From Chitinophaga pinensis DSM 2588 (GTDB lineage: Bacteria > Bacteroidota > Bacteroidia > Chitinophagales > Chitinophagaceae): DNA of 64,000 nucleotides. The translations under genes and the position numbers were made by a program. Shown piece after piece: positions 1 to 9,541 of this stretch (position 1 is the first letter of the stretch; each line of letters opens with the position of its first letter). The DNA lies in the NCBI RefSeq assembly GCF_000024005.1, contig NC_013132.1:5078001-5142000 (forward strand). Reading direction: 5' to 3'. Below the pieces are notes generated by a model. The model was not told the origin of the DNA and did no database searches. It was given only the letters and a program-made list of their open reading frames with translations.

Positions 1-486
1 GGCTACGGACGAAATGCACAAATTTTCAGAGACAACGGCATCTCAGTTACAGGAATCGAAATATCAAAAACAGCCATCGAACTGGCAAGAAAGCATTATG
101 GTCCGGAGATGACTATTTACCACGGTTCTGTTACAGAGATGCCCTTTGATAAAGTTTTATATGATGGTATATTCTGTTATGGACTGATTCATTTGCTGGA
201 CAGTGACGACAGAGCAAAACTGATCCGGGATTGTTATAACCAGCTTACAGAGAATGGATATATGGTGTTCACCGCCATCACCAAAGAAGCCCATACTTAC
301 GGCCAGGGTACTTTCATTAGCAAAGATCGTTATGAAATGTTTGGTGGTGTCAGGATGTTCTTTTATGATCGGGAGTCTATCCAGGAGGAATTTGGTAATG
401 CCGGATTATTTGAAGTCACAGAGATAACTGAAAATTATCCGTTTTATTTGATCAAATGCAGCAAGAATGATCAGCAGGTTGTATAA
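1..486 (+). CDS. Class I SAM-dependent methyltransferase, 5' end missing
   Basis: The reading frame is open from base 1, so the gene begins outside the window. The first visible residues, GYGRNAQIF, look like motif I of a class I Rossmann methyltransferase (glycine-rich S-adenosylmethionine site). They are followed by VTGIEIS, where the acidic residue should contact the ribose, and by a YCYGLIHLL-type segment (motif IV region), as in PF08241/PF13649 small-molecule methyltransferases. About 161 residues are visible. The C-terminal part resembles TehB-like proteins, which methylate small thiols or metalloids, but the substrate cannot be read from sequence. Family is fairly certain; function is not. 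Confidence 0.8.
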   Translation, partial: GYGRNAQIFRDNGISVTGIEISKTAIELARKHYGPEMTIYHGSVTEMPFDKVLYDGIFCYGLIHLLDSDDRAKLIRDCYNQLTENGYMVFTAITKEAHTYGQGTFISKDRYEMFGGVRMFFYDRESIQEEFGNAGLFEVTEITENYPFYLIKCSKNDQQVV

Positions 487-581
487 AATGATCTGTCATC
501 CATTTTGTTTATTCTACAATCAATTGTTCAGCTAACAAGTGCTAAATACCCACCTGCAATGGATCTTTCCGGGCGAAGTGA

Positions 582-598
582 AAGGGATTCAATCCCTT
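582..598 (+). terminator. Weak hairpin after the methyltransferase gene
   Basis: Bases 582-587 (AAGGGA) pair with 593-598 (TCCCTT) around a 5-nt loop, about 100 bp after the methyltransferase stop. No strong T-run follows, so this is only a possible terminator. Confidence 0.25.
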
Positions 599-660
599 CT
601 ATTGATTAAAAGTCTAACCAAATCTTCTGAATTTCATATCAGCTCCTAACTAAAAGATGA

Positions 661-1215
661 TCAATCAACATCTTTATACATCTCACTCATACGATCATAC
701 GCTCGTTGCAATGCCGCTTCAGCTGCCGCCAGCACCTGCTTATTCAGCTTAGAGGCATGACTGGTTAATTTAAATTTCGCCTGCTGATCCTTAAACTCCA
801 GATGTGCCATCACATCCTTGTCTCCCCAGAAATAATCATAGATAACAGCAACCCCTTCATCACCCGATTCCAAAAATGGCGCTATATTTTTCAACCAACC
901 CAATACAGGCATTATTTCGATATAATTCTCACTGAGGAATAATACATCAAAAGTCCAGGTACCCGCGGCTTCATCCCAGGTTTCTGTTCCTGCTGTCTGC
1001 GGATTGTCTTTATACCCCTCCAATATCGCTCCATTGGTCGCAGCATCGAAAAAAGGAATCTCGTCCAGTGTTGATTTTGAATACATTTCACGACTATCCC
1101 ACCAGGCAGTCCAATCCTGGTCAACTACAGGCTTTATCGGACTAGCCTGGAAAAAACGTTCGAGGTTTTCTTTTCTTGTTTTAATGCTCACATACAGTGA
1201 ACGCAGTTCTGACAT
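661..1215 (-). CDS. Hypothetical protein, 184 aa
   Basis: A complete soluble-looking ORF rich in Trp and acidic residues, with a helical C-terminus (LAAAEAALQRAYDRM). No signal peptide or membrane segment is visible, and I do not recognise a family. The sequence reads as real protein (conserved-looking WTAWWD and YDYFWGDKDV stretches), unlike the overlapping opposite-strand frames. It is a lone leftward gene; its upstream DNA (1216-1529) has a small perfect hairpin (CGTCAG/CTGACG, 1289-1304) that might affect expression. Function unknown. Confidence 0.6.
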   Translation of the reverse strand: MSELRSLYVSIKTRKENLERFFQASPIKPVVDQDWTAWWDSREMYSKSTLDEIPFFDAATNGAILEGYKDNPQTAGTETWDEAAGTWTFDVLFLSENYIEIMPVLGWLKNIAPFLESGDEGVAVIYDYFWGDKDVMAHLEFKDQQAKFKLTSHASKLNKQVLAAAEAALQRAYDRMSEMYKDVD

Positions 1216-1529
1216 CGGAACTTTGTATTTAAGAGGTTTTGTAATAAAGGAGGTTTTCTCCTGATTTAAACTGAGGGTTAACTATGGGCGTCAGCTTACT
1301 GACGTCTGAACTGAGGTTTTTCAAAAAGATTCAGTTCGATGAACAAGGAGTCAAATATGCCACTTACTTATATGTTCATACGCAGTTTGAGGCGATATTG
1401 CTTTTCTCTTAACACTCATAGTGATAAACCGGGGTTAAATATATAAAAAAATGTTCCAATATTGAAGCATAATCTCTGTGCGTAATTCCCGACAATCAGT
1501 GTTAGTACGCCATTGCGGCTCAGTATCAG
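1216..1529. other. Intergenic region, 314 bp
   Basis: Separates the 184-aa hypothetical gene from the end of the LytTR regulator gene. Apart from the 6-bp hairpin at 1289-1304 I see no gene, repeat or clear terminator here. Confidence 0.5.
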
Positions 1530-2267
1530 TCAGGAAAACCTGATCTTATCCCAGAGCTTATTTTTCACCACCTGCTCAATCACCATGTCGTGATAATTCC
1601 TGCTGATAGGAATTTTATCAGACTGAATAAAGATCTCATTGCCTTCGATCCCCTCAATCTTGCTGACCGCAACAATATAGGATTTATGTACCCTTATAAA
1701 CGCCTTCCTGTCAAGGTTCTCTTCAAGATTCTTCAGATACAGTAAAGTCATATATTTGCCCTTACGGGTATGTATGGTGACATAGTTCTGCATACCCTGC
1801 ACATAAAGAATATCGTCAAAGAAGATCTTTTCGTACTTGCTCCCGCATTTAATAAAAAAGTAGTCCTCCGTTTTCGCTGTTTTAGCCGCCTCACCAACTG
1901 GTTTATGTAACAGCTGATAATAATCTTTCGCCTTATTCGCAGCTTTAAAAAAGCGATCAAACGTAATGGGTTTCAGCAGGTAATCCATCACATTCAATTG
2001 AAAACCTTCCAGTGCATAACTGGGAAATGCAGTAGTAATAATCACCATCGGTGGTTTCTGAACGATTTTCAGAAAGTCGATCCCGTTCATTTTCGGCATC
2101 TGGATATCCAGAAAAATAAGATCTACCGGATGTTCATCCAGTAACCTGATCAGCTCAACAGGGTTGGTACAGGTAGCGACAAGTTGCAGGAAATCGACCT
2201 CCCGGACATAACTGGAAAGTCCTTCCCTGGCCAGCGGTTCGTCGTCTATAATTACACAGTTCATCAT
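1530..2267 (-). CDS. LytTR-family response regulator
   Basis: About 245 residues: an N-terminal receiver domain (residues 1-120; acidic cluster IIDDEP, phospho-acceptor D54 in FLDIQMP, later TTAFPSY and a K in LLKPI) and a C-terminal LytTR DNA-binding domain (about 140-240; FIRVHKSYIV and ISRNYHD). The frame stays open upstream to 2447, but that stretch lies inside the histidine kinase gene on the same strand; the ATG at 2267, 7 bp after the kinase stop, gives the normal receiver start. It forms a two-gene operon with the LytS-type kinase. LytTR regulators bind direct repeats in promoters; the target here is unknown, the divergent barrel gene at 3709 being a candidate. Confidence 0.93.
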   Translation of the reverse strand: MMNCVIIDDEPLAREGLSSYVREVDFLQLVATCTNPVELIRLLDEHPVDLIFLDIQMPKMNGIDFLKIVQKPPMVIITTAFPSYALEGFQLNVMDYLLKPITFDRFFKAANKAKDYYQLLHKPVGEAAKTAKTEDYFFIKCGSKYEKIFFDDILYVQGMQNYVTIHTRKGKYMTLLYLKNLEENLDRKAFIRVHKSYIVAVSKIEGIEGNEIFIQSDKIPISRNYHDMVIEQVVKNKLWDKIRFS

Positions 2268-2274
2268 TGTATTA

Positions 2275-3423
2275 TCAGGCTGTTTTCTGTAAAGGTTGAG
2301 GCATTTCAAGCGGAGAAAGCCGCAGTTGAAGCTGGACGTCAAAACGGTGCGTATCCTGGCAGATATCCAGCTGGTATTGTCCGGCATAAATAAGGTCCAG
2401 TCGGCGCTGTACATTTTTAAGTCCGATACCCCCGCACTGCACAACATCCCTGGATGCGACCTCAGAAGTACTGTTAGATACCAGGAATGTCAGCGTATCT
2501 CCGCGTTGTTCCAGCTCAATCCGGATCCAGTTCGGTCTGTCCATATGTATGGATACATGTTTAAAGGCATTCTCCACAAAGGTCATCAGAATAAATGGCG
2601 CAATACCCCATTGTCCGGCTTCTTCCTGTTCAACCTTCACATTCAGCTCCATATTGTCATTCTGCCGCAGGCGCTCCAGTTCTATGGAGTTTTCCATATA
2701 GGAAATTTCCCTCGCCAGCAGGATCTGTTTATCATTACACTCGTACAACTGATACCGTAACAGTTCTGAGAATTTCGCCAGGGATGCTGAAGCCATATCC
2801 GGATTCTTATGTATCAGGAAGAAAATCGAATTGATGGTATTAAACAGAAAATGAGGATTGAACTGGTGTTTCAGGAAATTCAGCTCCGTTTCCAGTTTCT
2901 CCTTTTCCAGCATTTGCTGCTTTCGTTGCGTTTGTAACCAGTTTTTACCCAGTTTGATACTCATCGCGAGTGTCATGGCAGCCAGTGTAGACGGGATAGA
3001 ATTGCCGAGAAACTGGTAAAAACAATCGCCGTTATTGCCATAAGCTTCCTGCATTGTTTTTCCAGATAGCCATGCACTCAGGTAATATCCGGGAACGATC
3101 AGCAATGAGGCTGTGACGATCGTCAGTAAAAGATAGCTTATATAGAGCGTAAAGCGGCCTTTTTCAAGGTATTTCGGGATCAGGTAGTAGAGATTGAAAT
3201 ATGCAGCCAAAGCCTGAAAAACGACGTAAAACAGGAATTTCATCACATAAGGCGTCAGAAATATTGCATCGGCAGCTTTAAACGGATTCCCGATGGCCAC
3301 CGTCCACCACATAAAGTGATAGGCGGCCCAGAAAGGAATGTGATAAAGTTTGTACCGGTAGAGCCAGTTCAGCCTGGAAGGATTATTTACAAAAGTGTTC
3401 ATCTCACCTGTATTGATCTGCAC
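2275..3423 (-). CDS. LytS/YehU-type sensor histidine kinase
   Basis: 382 residues. Four hydrophobic segments in the first about 160 residues form a membrane sensor, followed by a short coiled coil (QTQRKQQMLEKEKLE) and the His_kinase domain (PF06580) with its signature HQFNPHFLFNTINS, where the phosphorylated His lies. The C-terminal ATPase domain has LMTFVENAFKH (N box) and GGIGLKNVQRRL (G box). It precedes its LytTR partner by 7 bp, so the two are probably co-transcribed and co-translated. The ligand cannot be inferred; there is no large extracellular domain. Confidence 0.93.
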   Translation of the reverse strand: MQINTGEMNTFVNNPSRLNWLYRYKLYHIPFWAAYHFMWWTVAIGNPFKAADAIFLTPYVMKFLFYVVFQALAAYFNLYYLIPKYLEKGRFTLYISYLLLTIVTASLLIVPGYYLSAWLSGKTMQEAYGNNGDCFYQFLGNSIPSTLAAMTLAMSIKLGKNWLQTQRKQQMLEKEKLETELNFLKHQFNPHFLFNTINSIFFLIHKNPDMASASLAKFSELLRYQLYECNDKQILLAREISYMENSIELERLRQNDNMELNVKVEQEEAGQWGIAPFILMTFVENAFKHVSIHMDRPNWIRIELEQRGDTLTFLVSNSTSEVASRDVVQCGGIGLKNVQRRLDLIYAGQYQLDICQDTHRFDVQLQLRLSPLEMPQPLQKTA

Positions 3424-3651
3424 TGATTATTGAAAAATGGCCTTTTTAGAAAGTTACGCCAGTTTTAAGTTATTATAAAGCCCCAATGCCTGAATGGTAT
3501 GAAATAATTGACCAAATGCAGGCTTTTCGGCAGGAGAGACCCCTCTCCCACCAAAATTGAGCTTTTTGCCCCGTATTGCTCATTTTCCGACCCTTCATCA
3601 ATCCGTTGTTACGGGTGGTCATTCCGGTTTTTTCAGCCTTCTTGCTGCCCG

Positions 3652-3667
3652 TTTCTTTGCAAAGAAA
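3652..3667. promoter_or_regulatory. Perfect 16-nt palindrome upstream of the barrel gene
   Basis: TTTCTTTGCAAAGAAA reads identically on both strands and lies 41 bp before the ATG at 3709, in the 285-bp region shared with the divergent LytS kinase gene. It could be an operator or part of a promoter. No binding protein is implied by sequence alone. Confidence 0.35.
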
Positions 3668-3708
3668 GCCTGGAATAGCGCGATTGTTTTCCTTAAAACC
3701 AATGAGAT

Positions 3709-6171
3709 ATGAAAAGACTTTGCTTGTATCTTTTAAGCTGCTGCCTGGGCCCATCTGCCATCGCACAGATCTCTGGCAGCTTTGTAAATACCGGTGGACA
3801 GCCCATTCCATTTGCCAACGTACTACTGCTCAACGGAACCGACACAACCCTTGTAAAAGCCGCACTGACGGACGAAAAAGGTCTGTACAGCATCGCCTCC
3901 CCTCCTGCAGGAAAATACCTGCTTCGCTTTACCGGTATGGGTTTTCAAATATGGCACTCTCCCCTGTTTGATATCTCGGCTACCAGGAAAAGCCAGTCAT
4001 TCGGACAAATCACCATCCATGAATTATCGCACCAACTGGGCGAGGTGGTCATACAGGCAGAAAAACCGCTTTTTCAGCCGCAACTGGAAGGGATGGTCGT
4101 CAATGTACAAAGCAGTCTGCTGACAAAAGGCAGTTCCGCCTTATCTATCCTGGAAAGATCCCCCGGTGTCATGATTGACTATCGCAATAATAGTATCGCA
4201 CTCAATGGTAAAAATGGTGTCATGGTCATGCTCAACGGAAAATTGATCCGTATTCCCATGGAACAACTCGTGCATCTCCTGAATGGCATGAGTGCCGATG
4301 ATATCGAGAAAATTGAACTCCTGACATCCCCTTCCTCCAAATACGACGCAGAAGGGAGCGCAGGTCTTATCAATATCGTACTGAAAAAAGACAAACAACA
4401 GGGTACCAATGGCACGCTGTCCCTGACGGGTGGATATGGCTACGGAGAAAAGGCAACTGCAGGCATTCATTTGTCACATAACACAGGAAAGCTCAGCTCT
4501 TATGGTTCCTATACCTATTCGCGGAACCGGACCTACAGCGATATCTACATTCTCAGTTACCAGGATATGCCCGTCTTCGGTGGCAGAATGGAAGTACTCG
4601 GCTACGATACTACGCGCCATCTGCAACACAACCATGATGCAAGCCTGGGCATAGACCTGAAAGCGAATGCAAAAACAAGCCTCGGCGCCAGCGTATCTTA
4701 TAATGGCAGCAGGGCAGCTGTAACGGACTATAATTACGGCCGCTATCTGTTATATCCCGATTCCGTACTGACTTATAATGGGCAGATCAACAGGGAAACA
4801 CAATGGCGTAACCTGGTATCCTCCGTGTATGTTGAACGCACAATGAAGCATGACGCCCGGCTGAATTTCACCGCCGATTATCTTTATTTTAAGAATGATA
4901 ATCCCTCGCAGGTACAAAGCAGTTTCATTACCAGTCATGGTAAACAGGTCGATAGCAATGATAGCCTGTTTGCACCCAGTCAGCGGGGAATGGCGAATAC
5001 CGTTATCCAGGTAGGCGTCCTGAAAGCAGATTACAGCAGACAATTAAACAGGAAGCTCAAACTGGAAGCAGGTCTGAAAGGAACCTATACTGTCAGTAAC
5101 AGTACCTCCCGTATTGAAAGTCTGATAGATGGAAAATGGATCGGCAGGACAGAAACCATCAACGATATGCGGATGCGGGAAAGTATCGGGGCGGCCTATA
5201 TTTCTGCGAATCTGCAGCTGGCTCCATCACTCAGCCTTACCGCAGGCACCCGCTATGAGTATACAAGAACGAAAATGACCAATGAACGCACAGGAGAAAG
5301 GACGGTTGATCGTACATTATCTGCCCTGTTCCCAAATCTTGCCTTTTCAAAGAAACTGAATGATCATACAGAACTGCAACTATCGTATACTAAAAGGATC
5401 AGCAGACCTTCTTATAATGACCTCGCCGCTTTTGTGGGGTATAGCGATCCTACAGCGGTGTATACCGGTAACCAGTTCCTGCAGCCTTCCATTACCCACA
5501 ACATCAAATTGGGTTACAACTATAAATCCTATAGTTTCTCCCTGTTATTCAGCCGTGATGATAACCCAATAGCTCGTTATCAGCTTACTCAAAGTCCTGC
5601 GGCCAATCTGTTATATGTTTCTCCGCAAAATCTGGCTTATCAGCATAACATCACCCTACAGGCCACCCTGCCGTGGAAGGTAAACGACTGGTGGGATATG
5701 AGCTACAATCTTATAGGAGGATACCGCCAGTTCAGGGCAGATTACCCCTTGGTACCCGTTATAAAAAGCTACTTTGGATACTCCGGTAATTTTACCGAAT
5801 CATTCAGATTACCCCAAAACTTCGGCCTGGAACTTACAGGCTGGTATAACGGGAATTCCTATAACGGTACAATTAAGGTAGGCCCTATGGGCACACTCAG
5901 CGCAGGTATCAAAAAGGAACTGAAGAACAATGGCGGAACCCTGCAATTATCAGTGGCAGATCTGCTGAAAACCATGACGATCAATGTGTATTATGGCACC
6001 TTGACGGACGAGGCTTTTTACATTAAAAATCATGTGAAGATCAATACAGAATCCAGCAGGTCGCCTGTTTTCAAATTGTCTTATTCCCGGTCATTCGGTA
6101 TGGGGTCCGTTCGACAAACCAGACAGCAGGAAGGAGCAAAAGATGAAAGAGACAGGATCAGGAAGGATTAA
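3709..6171 (+). CDS. Outer-membrane beta-barrel protein (TonB-receptor-like, PF14905 type)
   Basis: 820 residues with a signal peptide (about 1-20, ending AIAQ). An N-terminal carboxypeptidase regulatory-like domain follows (about 20-100; GSFVNTGGQPIPFANVLL), then a plug-like region (about 110-230; GVMVMLNGKLIRI, LINIVLKKD) and a long C-terminal barrel of alternating aromatic beta strands ending in ...FKLSYSRSFG. This is the Bacteroidota outer_membrane_beta_barrel_3 architecture, related to TonB-dependent receptors; cargo unknown. It is divergent from the LytS/LytTR pair, suggesting but not proving control by it. The last codons overlap a bidirectional terminator hairpin. Confidence 0.88.
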   Translation: MKRLCLYLLSCCLGPSAIAQISGSFVNTGGQPIPFANVLLLNGTDTTLVKAALTDEKGLYSIASPPAGKYLLRFTGMGFQIWHSPLFDISATRKSQSFGQITIHELSHQLGEVVIQAEKPLFQPQLEGMVVNVQSSLLTKGSSALSILERSPGVMIDYRNNSIALNGKNGVMVMLNGKLIRIPMEQLVHLLNGMSADDIEKIELLTSPSSKYDAEGSAGLINIVLKKDKQQGTNGTLSLTGGYGYGEKATAGIHLSHNTGKLSSYGSYTYSRNRTYSDIYILSYQDMPVFGGRMEVLGYDTTRHLQHNHDASLGIDLKANAKTSLGASVSYNGSRAAVTDYNYGRYLLYPDSVLTYNGQINRETQWRNLVSSVYVERTMKHDARLNFTADYLYFKNDNPSQVQSSFITSHGKQVDSNDSLFAPSQRGMANTVIQVGVLKADYSRQLNRKLKLEAGLKGTYTVSNSTSRIESLIDGKWIGRTETINDMRMRESIGAAYISANLQLAPSLSLTAGTRYEYTRTKMTNERTGERTVDRTLSALFPNLAFSKKLNDHTELQLSYTKRISRPSYNDLAAFVGYSDPTAVYTGNQFLQPSITHNIKLGYNYKSYSFSLLFSRDDNPIARYQLTQSPAANLLYVSPQNLAYQHNITLQATLPWKVNDWWDMSYNLIGGYRQFRADYPLVPVIKSYFGYSGNFTESFRLPQNFGLELTGWYNGNSYNGTIKVGPMGTLSAGIKKELKNNGGTLQLSVADLLKTMTINVYYGTLTDEAFYIKNHVKINTESSRSPVFKLSYSRSFGMGSVRQTRQQEGAKDERDRIRKD

Positions 6172-6193
6172 GCCCCTTCCCTCCTGTCTCTTT
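6146..6193. terminator. Bidirectional terminator between convergent genes
   Basis: Bases 6146-6157 pair perfectly (12 bp) with 6182-6193, and inside them GGAAGG (6161-6166) pairs with CCTTCC (6175-6180). The left arm is also the coding sequence for the last residues of the barrel protein. T-rich sequence follows the hairpin on the + strand, and the convergent GLPGLI gene ends at 6201. Confidence 0.7.
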
Positions 6194-6200
6194 TAGCCCC

Positions 6201-6887
6201 TTACTTTGCAGACTCCTCCTGCGTTTTCACGATTTTCATGTCGGCAGGGGGCATTACCTCTTTTTCATCCACTATAGTAAAGTCAATACCTATGGCCTTG
6301 AAACTGGCCCGTTTGCTTTCCATCGCGAGTACGACACCTTTATCAGTAATGCTCCCAAACGGACTACCTGCCTTCAGTGGTAATTCAGTCGTATACCAGA
6401 TGGTCACTGTTCCATTTTTCTTTGTTTTCAGAAAGAGCTTTTTACAGGTATAATCCAGGATCTTACGGGTTTCGGCTGTTTCCTGTACTTTCTCTTCCTC
6501 ATTTACTGCCAGCTCTTTTTCTACCAGTACGGGCGGATTCTTTTTCCGGTCTACCCACCATAGCTTTTTACTATCAATATCGGCATAACGCTCACTGCCT
6601 TCTTCAGTAGCCACACGGATACTGGTTTTATGACCATCTTCCTCCTTATTTATCTCATCAGGAAAAAAGGATTTCAAATGTTGTCCCTTGTAGATCAGTT
6701 CTGCTTTGTCTACCAGCGTTTCCGGGACCAGGTCTTTGTATTGCAGCTGATCTGGTTTCATAGAGGCATGCAGATTAAAGGTTAATTCGTAGTGTATCTG
6801 CCCCTGCGTTTTATCCTGCGCGTAGCCCTGGTAGCAAATACCGCTGATGCCTGTTGCCAGTACCAGTATGCGGATGATGTTGTACAT
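6201..6887 (-). CDS. GLPGLI-family secreted protein
   Basis: 228 residues with a signal peptide (about 1-24, ending GYAQ). The body matches the GLPGLI family (Porph_ging): a beta-rich periplasmic protein with an N-terminal QIHYELTFNL strand and the family core near the C-terminus, where PLKAGSPFG...KGVVLAME replaces the usual GLPGLIL. It starts 21 bp after the upstream barrel gene on the same strand, a common pairing in Bacteroidota suggesting the two work together at the envelope. Molecular function is unknown for the family. Confidence 0.8.
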   Translation of the reverse strand: MYNIIRILVLATGISGICYQGYAQDKTQGQIHYELTFNLHASMKPDQLQYKDLVPETLVDKAELIYKGQHLKSFFPDEINKEEDGHKTSIRVATEEGSERYADIDSKKLWWVDRKKNPPVLVEKELAVNEEEKVQETAETRKILDYTCKKLFLKTKKNGTVTIWYTTELPLKAGSPFGSITDKGVVLAMESKRASFKAIGIDFTIVDEKEVMPPADMKIVKTQEESAK

Positions 6888-6908
6888 ATGTGTGTTGTTT
6901 ATGAGTGA

Positions 6909-9452
6909 CTATTTTTTGAATTTTTTGATCTTGCAGATCAGGCTGATCATATAATATCTGCCCAATACGATATTCTGCCTGTCCTCGATATAGCCGTTCT
7001 TTGCAATCCTGCTATAGCTATTGTTCTGATTCAGCAGATCCCTGGCCTCTATGTGGAGCGCATAGGTTTTGCCAATGTCTTTGGTCAGCGCCATATTGAG
7101 TAAGGAAACGGTATTGTTGAAAGACTGATTCAGTCCGGTAGTCGTGTAACACTCCAATCCTGCCTCTGCATTCATTTTCCAGGGCAGGGATACCAGGAAG
7201 TCAAGGCTATATTGGAAGAACCAGTATTGCTGTCCGGCGGCCTTATTTACCTCACTGTGCCTGTTATTCCAGGTAGCATTTCCTCTTAAATTTATAACCA
7301 GGGCGTTAACCGGATAATAACTAAAGTCGAAATCAGGTGTGATTGTCCATTGACGGATCATATCTGATATAGCGTTAAAGTAACTGGGATACTGATTGTA
7401 GGCCACTTCTGTACCCAATGTCAGCGTCGATCCATTAGCAATCACAGGAAAAGAGTATTCGCCATGCAGACTACCATTATAATAACCATTTGCATTGGTC
7501 GGCATAATGAGTTGTCGGCCAGTACTGTCAATAGTATAGGCATCGGTAAACTGTTGTCTGATGGTTGACAAACGGAGCTGCACATTGCTGAACGTACGAC
7601 GATACATATTGTTTGAGAGGTAGCCGATTGTCAGCGCATGATTTACTGCCTGCCGCAGCTGCGTATTACCTTTCCTGGTATACAAAGGGTCACTGATGTC
7701 TTCAATCGGACGTAACTGACTGATGCCTGGCAATGACGCCTGACTGGCATAACGCAGCATCAGTTGTCTGGAACGGGAAAAACGATAACGGGCATACAAG
7801 TGAGGCAACAGGGTGTTGTAATGATCTTTCAGCTGATAGTTTCTGTAAGCGGAGTTAGCCTGCTGTATACTGTTCTCAAGACTAAGTCCTGCGGTATAGG
7901 TTAATTTCTTATAATTCCCTGCAACAGATACATCTGCCACATTCCTGGTAATGGCGTTGTTGTATATATCGCTGTAGCGGGAATCGGTTACATTGTAATT
8001 ACCATCTGCATGATTATAATTGCGTGCTATTTGTTCATAATCCCCTTTTGTAACATTGAATTGTTCGGTGAGTCTAAGGGCAGTATGCCTGGAAAGCTGT
8101 TCCGTGTAGACAAGATTGTTATTCAGCGAGTAGCTCTCTGAATGCCCTGTAAGCTGCTGATTGATACTGTCTTCCTGATGTAGATTAAGGTAATGGTTCT
8201 GCGAGATATTCAGACTGCTATTGTCCAATTTCAGGTATTGCGGTGTTACAGTTAGTGATAAGGTACGCCCCGGTTTCTGAAAGCGATGACGGTATAAGAT
8301 ATCTCCTGAAATGCTGTTGTTAGTAGTATGCGTATTGAGTTGCTGGGTACCTTCATTCAGTAATTGTTTACCATCAGCACTTGTAGACCGGTAGCTACGG
8401 TTACTGTTGAGATCAGCCGTGTTGCTGTTAAATACAGGCGAGATCTTCAGGGAATTGTATTTATCCAGTTTTATATCGAAAGAACCATTCACCCGGTGGT
8501 TGTTATTCTCCTGGAGCGATCTTCCCTGCTGCAGATAGTTATAGGCAGTATCAGGTAACTGATAATGCCGGTCGTACATGTAATTATTCGCAGATGTAAA
8601 ACGATTATAGAAATAGCTGCTTCGCAGTTTTAGTCTGTCAGACCAGTCATTATTGTAATTGACGCCGCCATACTGTGTGTTATTCAACCCGGTAGGTCTT
8701 GCCAGCTGTACTTTTTCGGCGGGATCATCACTGGTGATATGGATGCCTTTCATTTTACTCAGTTCGGCGATAGCGGAAGAAGGCAGGCTGTTAAATAACT
8801 CCGGATTGGCGCCCAGCATCCTGACAAGTTCTGATGCGGAGAAACCTGATTTGTTGACGTTATTGGCTTTGAATAATACGGAGAACTGCTGCTCACCAGA
8901 GAAGCTGTTCACATTGACGCCGCCCTCATATTTGCCGTCAGGGCCAATACCAGCAGACAGATTACCGAAATAGCCTTTCTTCCGGTCCTTCTTTGTTACG
9001 ATATTGATCGTCTTTGTTTTGTTGCCATCGTCTATACCAGTGAACTCCTCCTGATCGCTCATTTTATCTAAAACCTGTATTTTATCAACCATATCAGCAG
9101 GCAGATTCTTAGTCGCAATAGCAGGATCATTACCAAAGAATTCCTTTCCGTCTACCAGTATCTTGCCGACAGTTTCCCCTTGCGCAGTAATGTTACCACC
9201 CTGGTCTACTTTCACGCCAGGCAGCTTTTTCAGCAGATCTTCGACAACCGCGTTTTCTTTTGTTTTGAACTGTGAAGCATTGTATTCTACGGTATCTCCT
9301 TTCATCCGTACAGGAGGACGGCTTTCTACCACTACTTCTTTTAATGTTTTGGATTTGATGCTGGTATCGGCGGGCGTAGCAGGCTTTGTCTGTGCAGTTA
9401 GCTGCGCAGACAAAGCAAGAAAAGGAATCAGAATGGCGGTAAAGTTTCGCAT
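6909..9452 (-). CDS. Outer-membrane beta-barrel protein (TonB plug plus PF14905 barrel)
   Basis: 847 residues. A signal peptide (about 1-20, ending LTAQ) is followed directly by a plug-like domain (KTLKEVVVESRPPVRMKGDTVEY; LPGVKVDQGG; KILVDGKEFFGNDP) and a barrel with many aromatic strands ending in YYMISLICKIKKFKK. Unlike the 820-aa barrel at 3709, there is no clear full-length carboxypeptidase-regulatory domain before the plug. Upstream on the same strand are an OmpR-type regulator and its kinase, downstream a GLPGLI gene: a probable envelope-stress or uptake operon. Substrate unknown. Confidence 0.87.
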   Translation of the reverse strand: MRNFTAILIPFLALSAQLTAQTKPATPADTSIKSKTLKEVVVESRPPVRMKGDTVEYNASQFKTKENAVVEDLLKKLPGVKVDQGGNITAQGETVGKILVDGKEFFGNDPAIATKNLPADMVDKIQVLDKMSDQEEFTGIDDGNKTKTINIVTKKDRKKGYFGNLSAGIGPDGKYEGGVNVNSFSGEQQFSVLFKANNVNKSGFSASELVRMLGANPELFNSLPSSAIAELSKMKGIHITSDDPAEKVQLARPTGLNNTQYGGVNYNNDWSDRLKLRSSYFYNRFTSANNYMYDRHYQLPDTAYNYLQQGRSLQENNNHRVNGSFDIKLDKYNSLKISPVFNSNTADLNSNRSYRSTSADGKQLLNEGTQQLNTHTTNNSISGDILYRHRFQKPGRTLSLTVTPQYLKLDNSSLNISQNHYLNLHQEDSINQQLTGHSESYSLNNNLVYTEQLSRHTALRLTEQFNVTKGDYEQIARNYNHADGNYNVTDSRYSDIYNNAITRNVADVSVAGNYKKLTYTAGLSLENSIQQANSAYRNYQLKDHYNTLLPHLYARYRFSRSRQLMLRYASQASLPGISQLRPIEDISDPLYTRKGNTQLRQAVNHALTIGYLSNNMYRRTFSNVQLRLSTIRQQFTDAYTIDSTGRQLIMPTNANGYYNGSLHGEYSFPVIANGSTLTLGTEVAYNQYPSYFNAISDMIRQWTITPDFDFSYYPVNALVINLRGNATWNNRHSEVNKAAGQQYWFFQYSLDFLVSLPWKMNAEAGLECYTTTGLNQSFNNTVSLLNMALTKDIGKTYALHIEARDLLNQNNSYSRIAKNGYIEDRQNIVLGRYYMISLICKIKKFKK

Positions 9453-9541
9453 GGTATCTTGTTAGTGACCACACAAAACTAGTGCTGTGCATAAGGCGAC
9501 TGGGTTAACGAACCTTGTTATATAGTTAATGATTGTTAATA

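Noticed and set aside
1530..2447. Start of the LytTR regulator at 2447
   Set aside because: The first 60 residues lie inside the kinase gene and do not resemble a receiver domain; ATG 2267 gives the conserved start.
2184..2834. + strand ORFs opposite the LytS kinase gene
   Set aside because: They mirror a clearly conserved kinase coding sequence and have no protein-like features.
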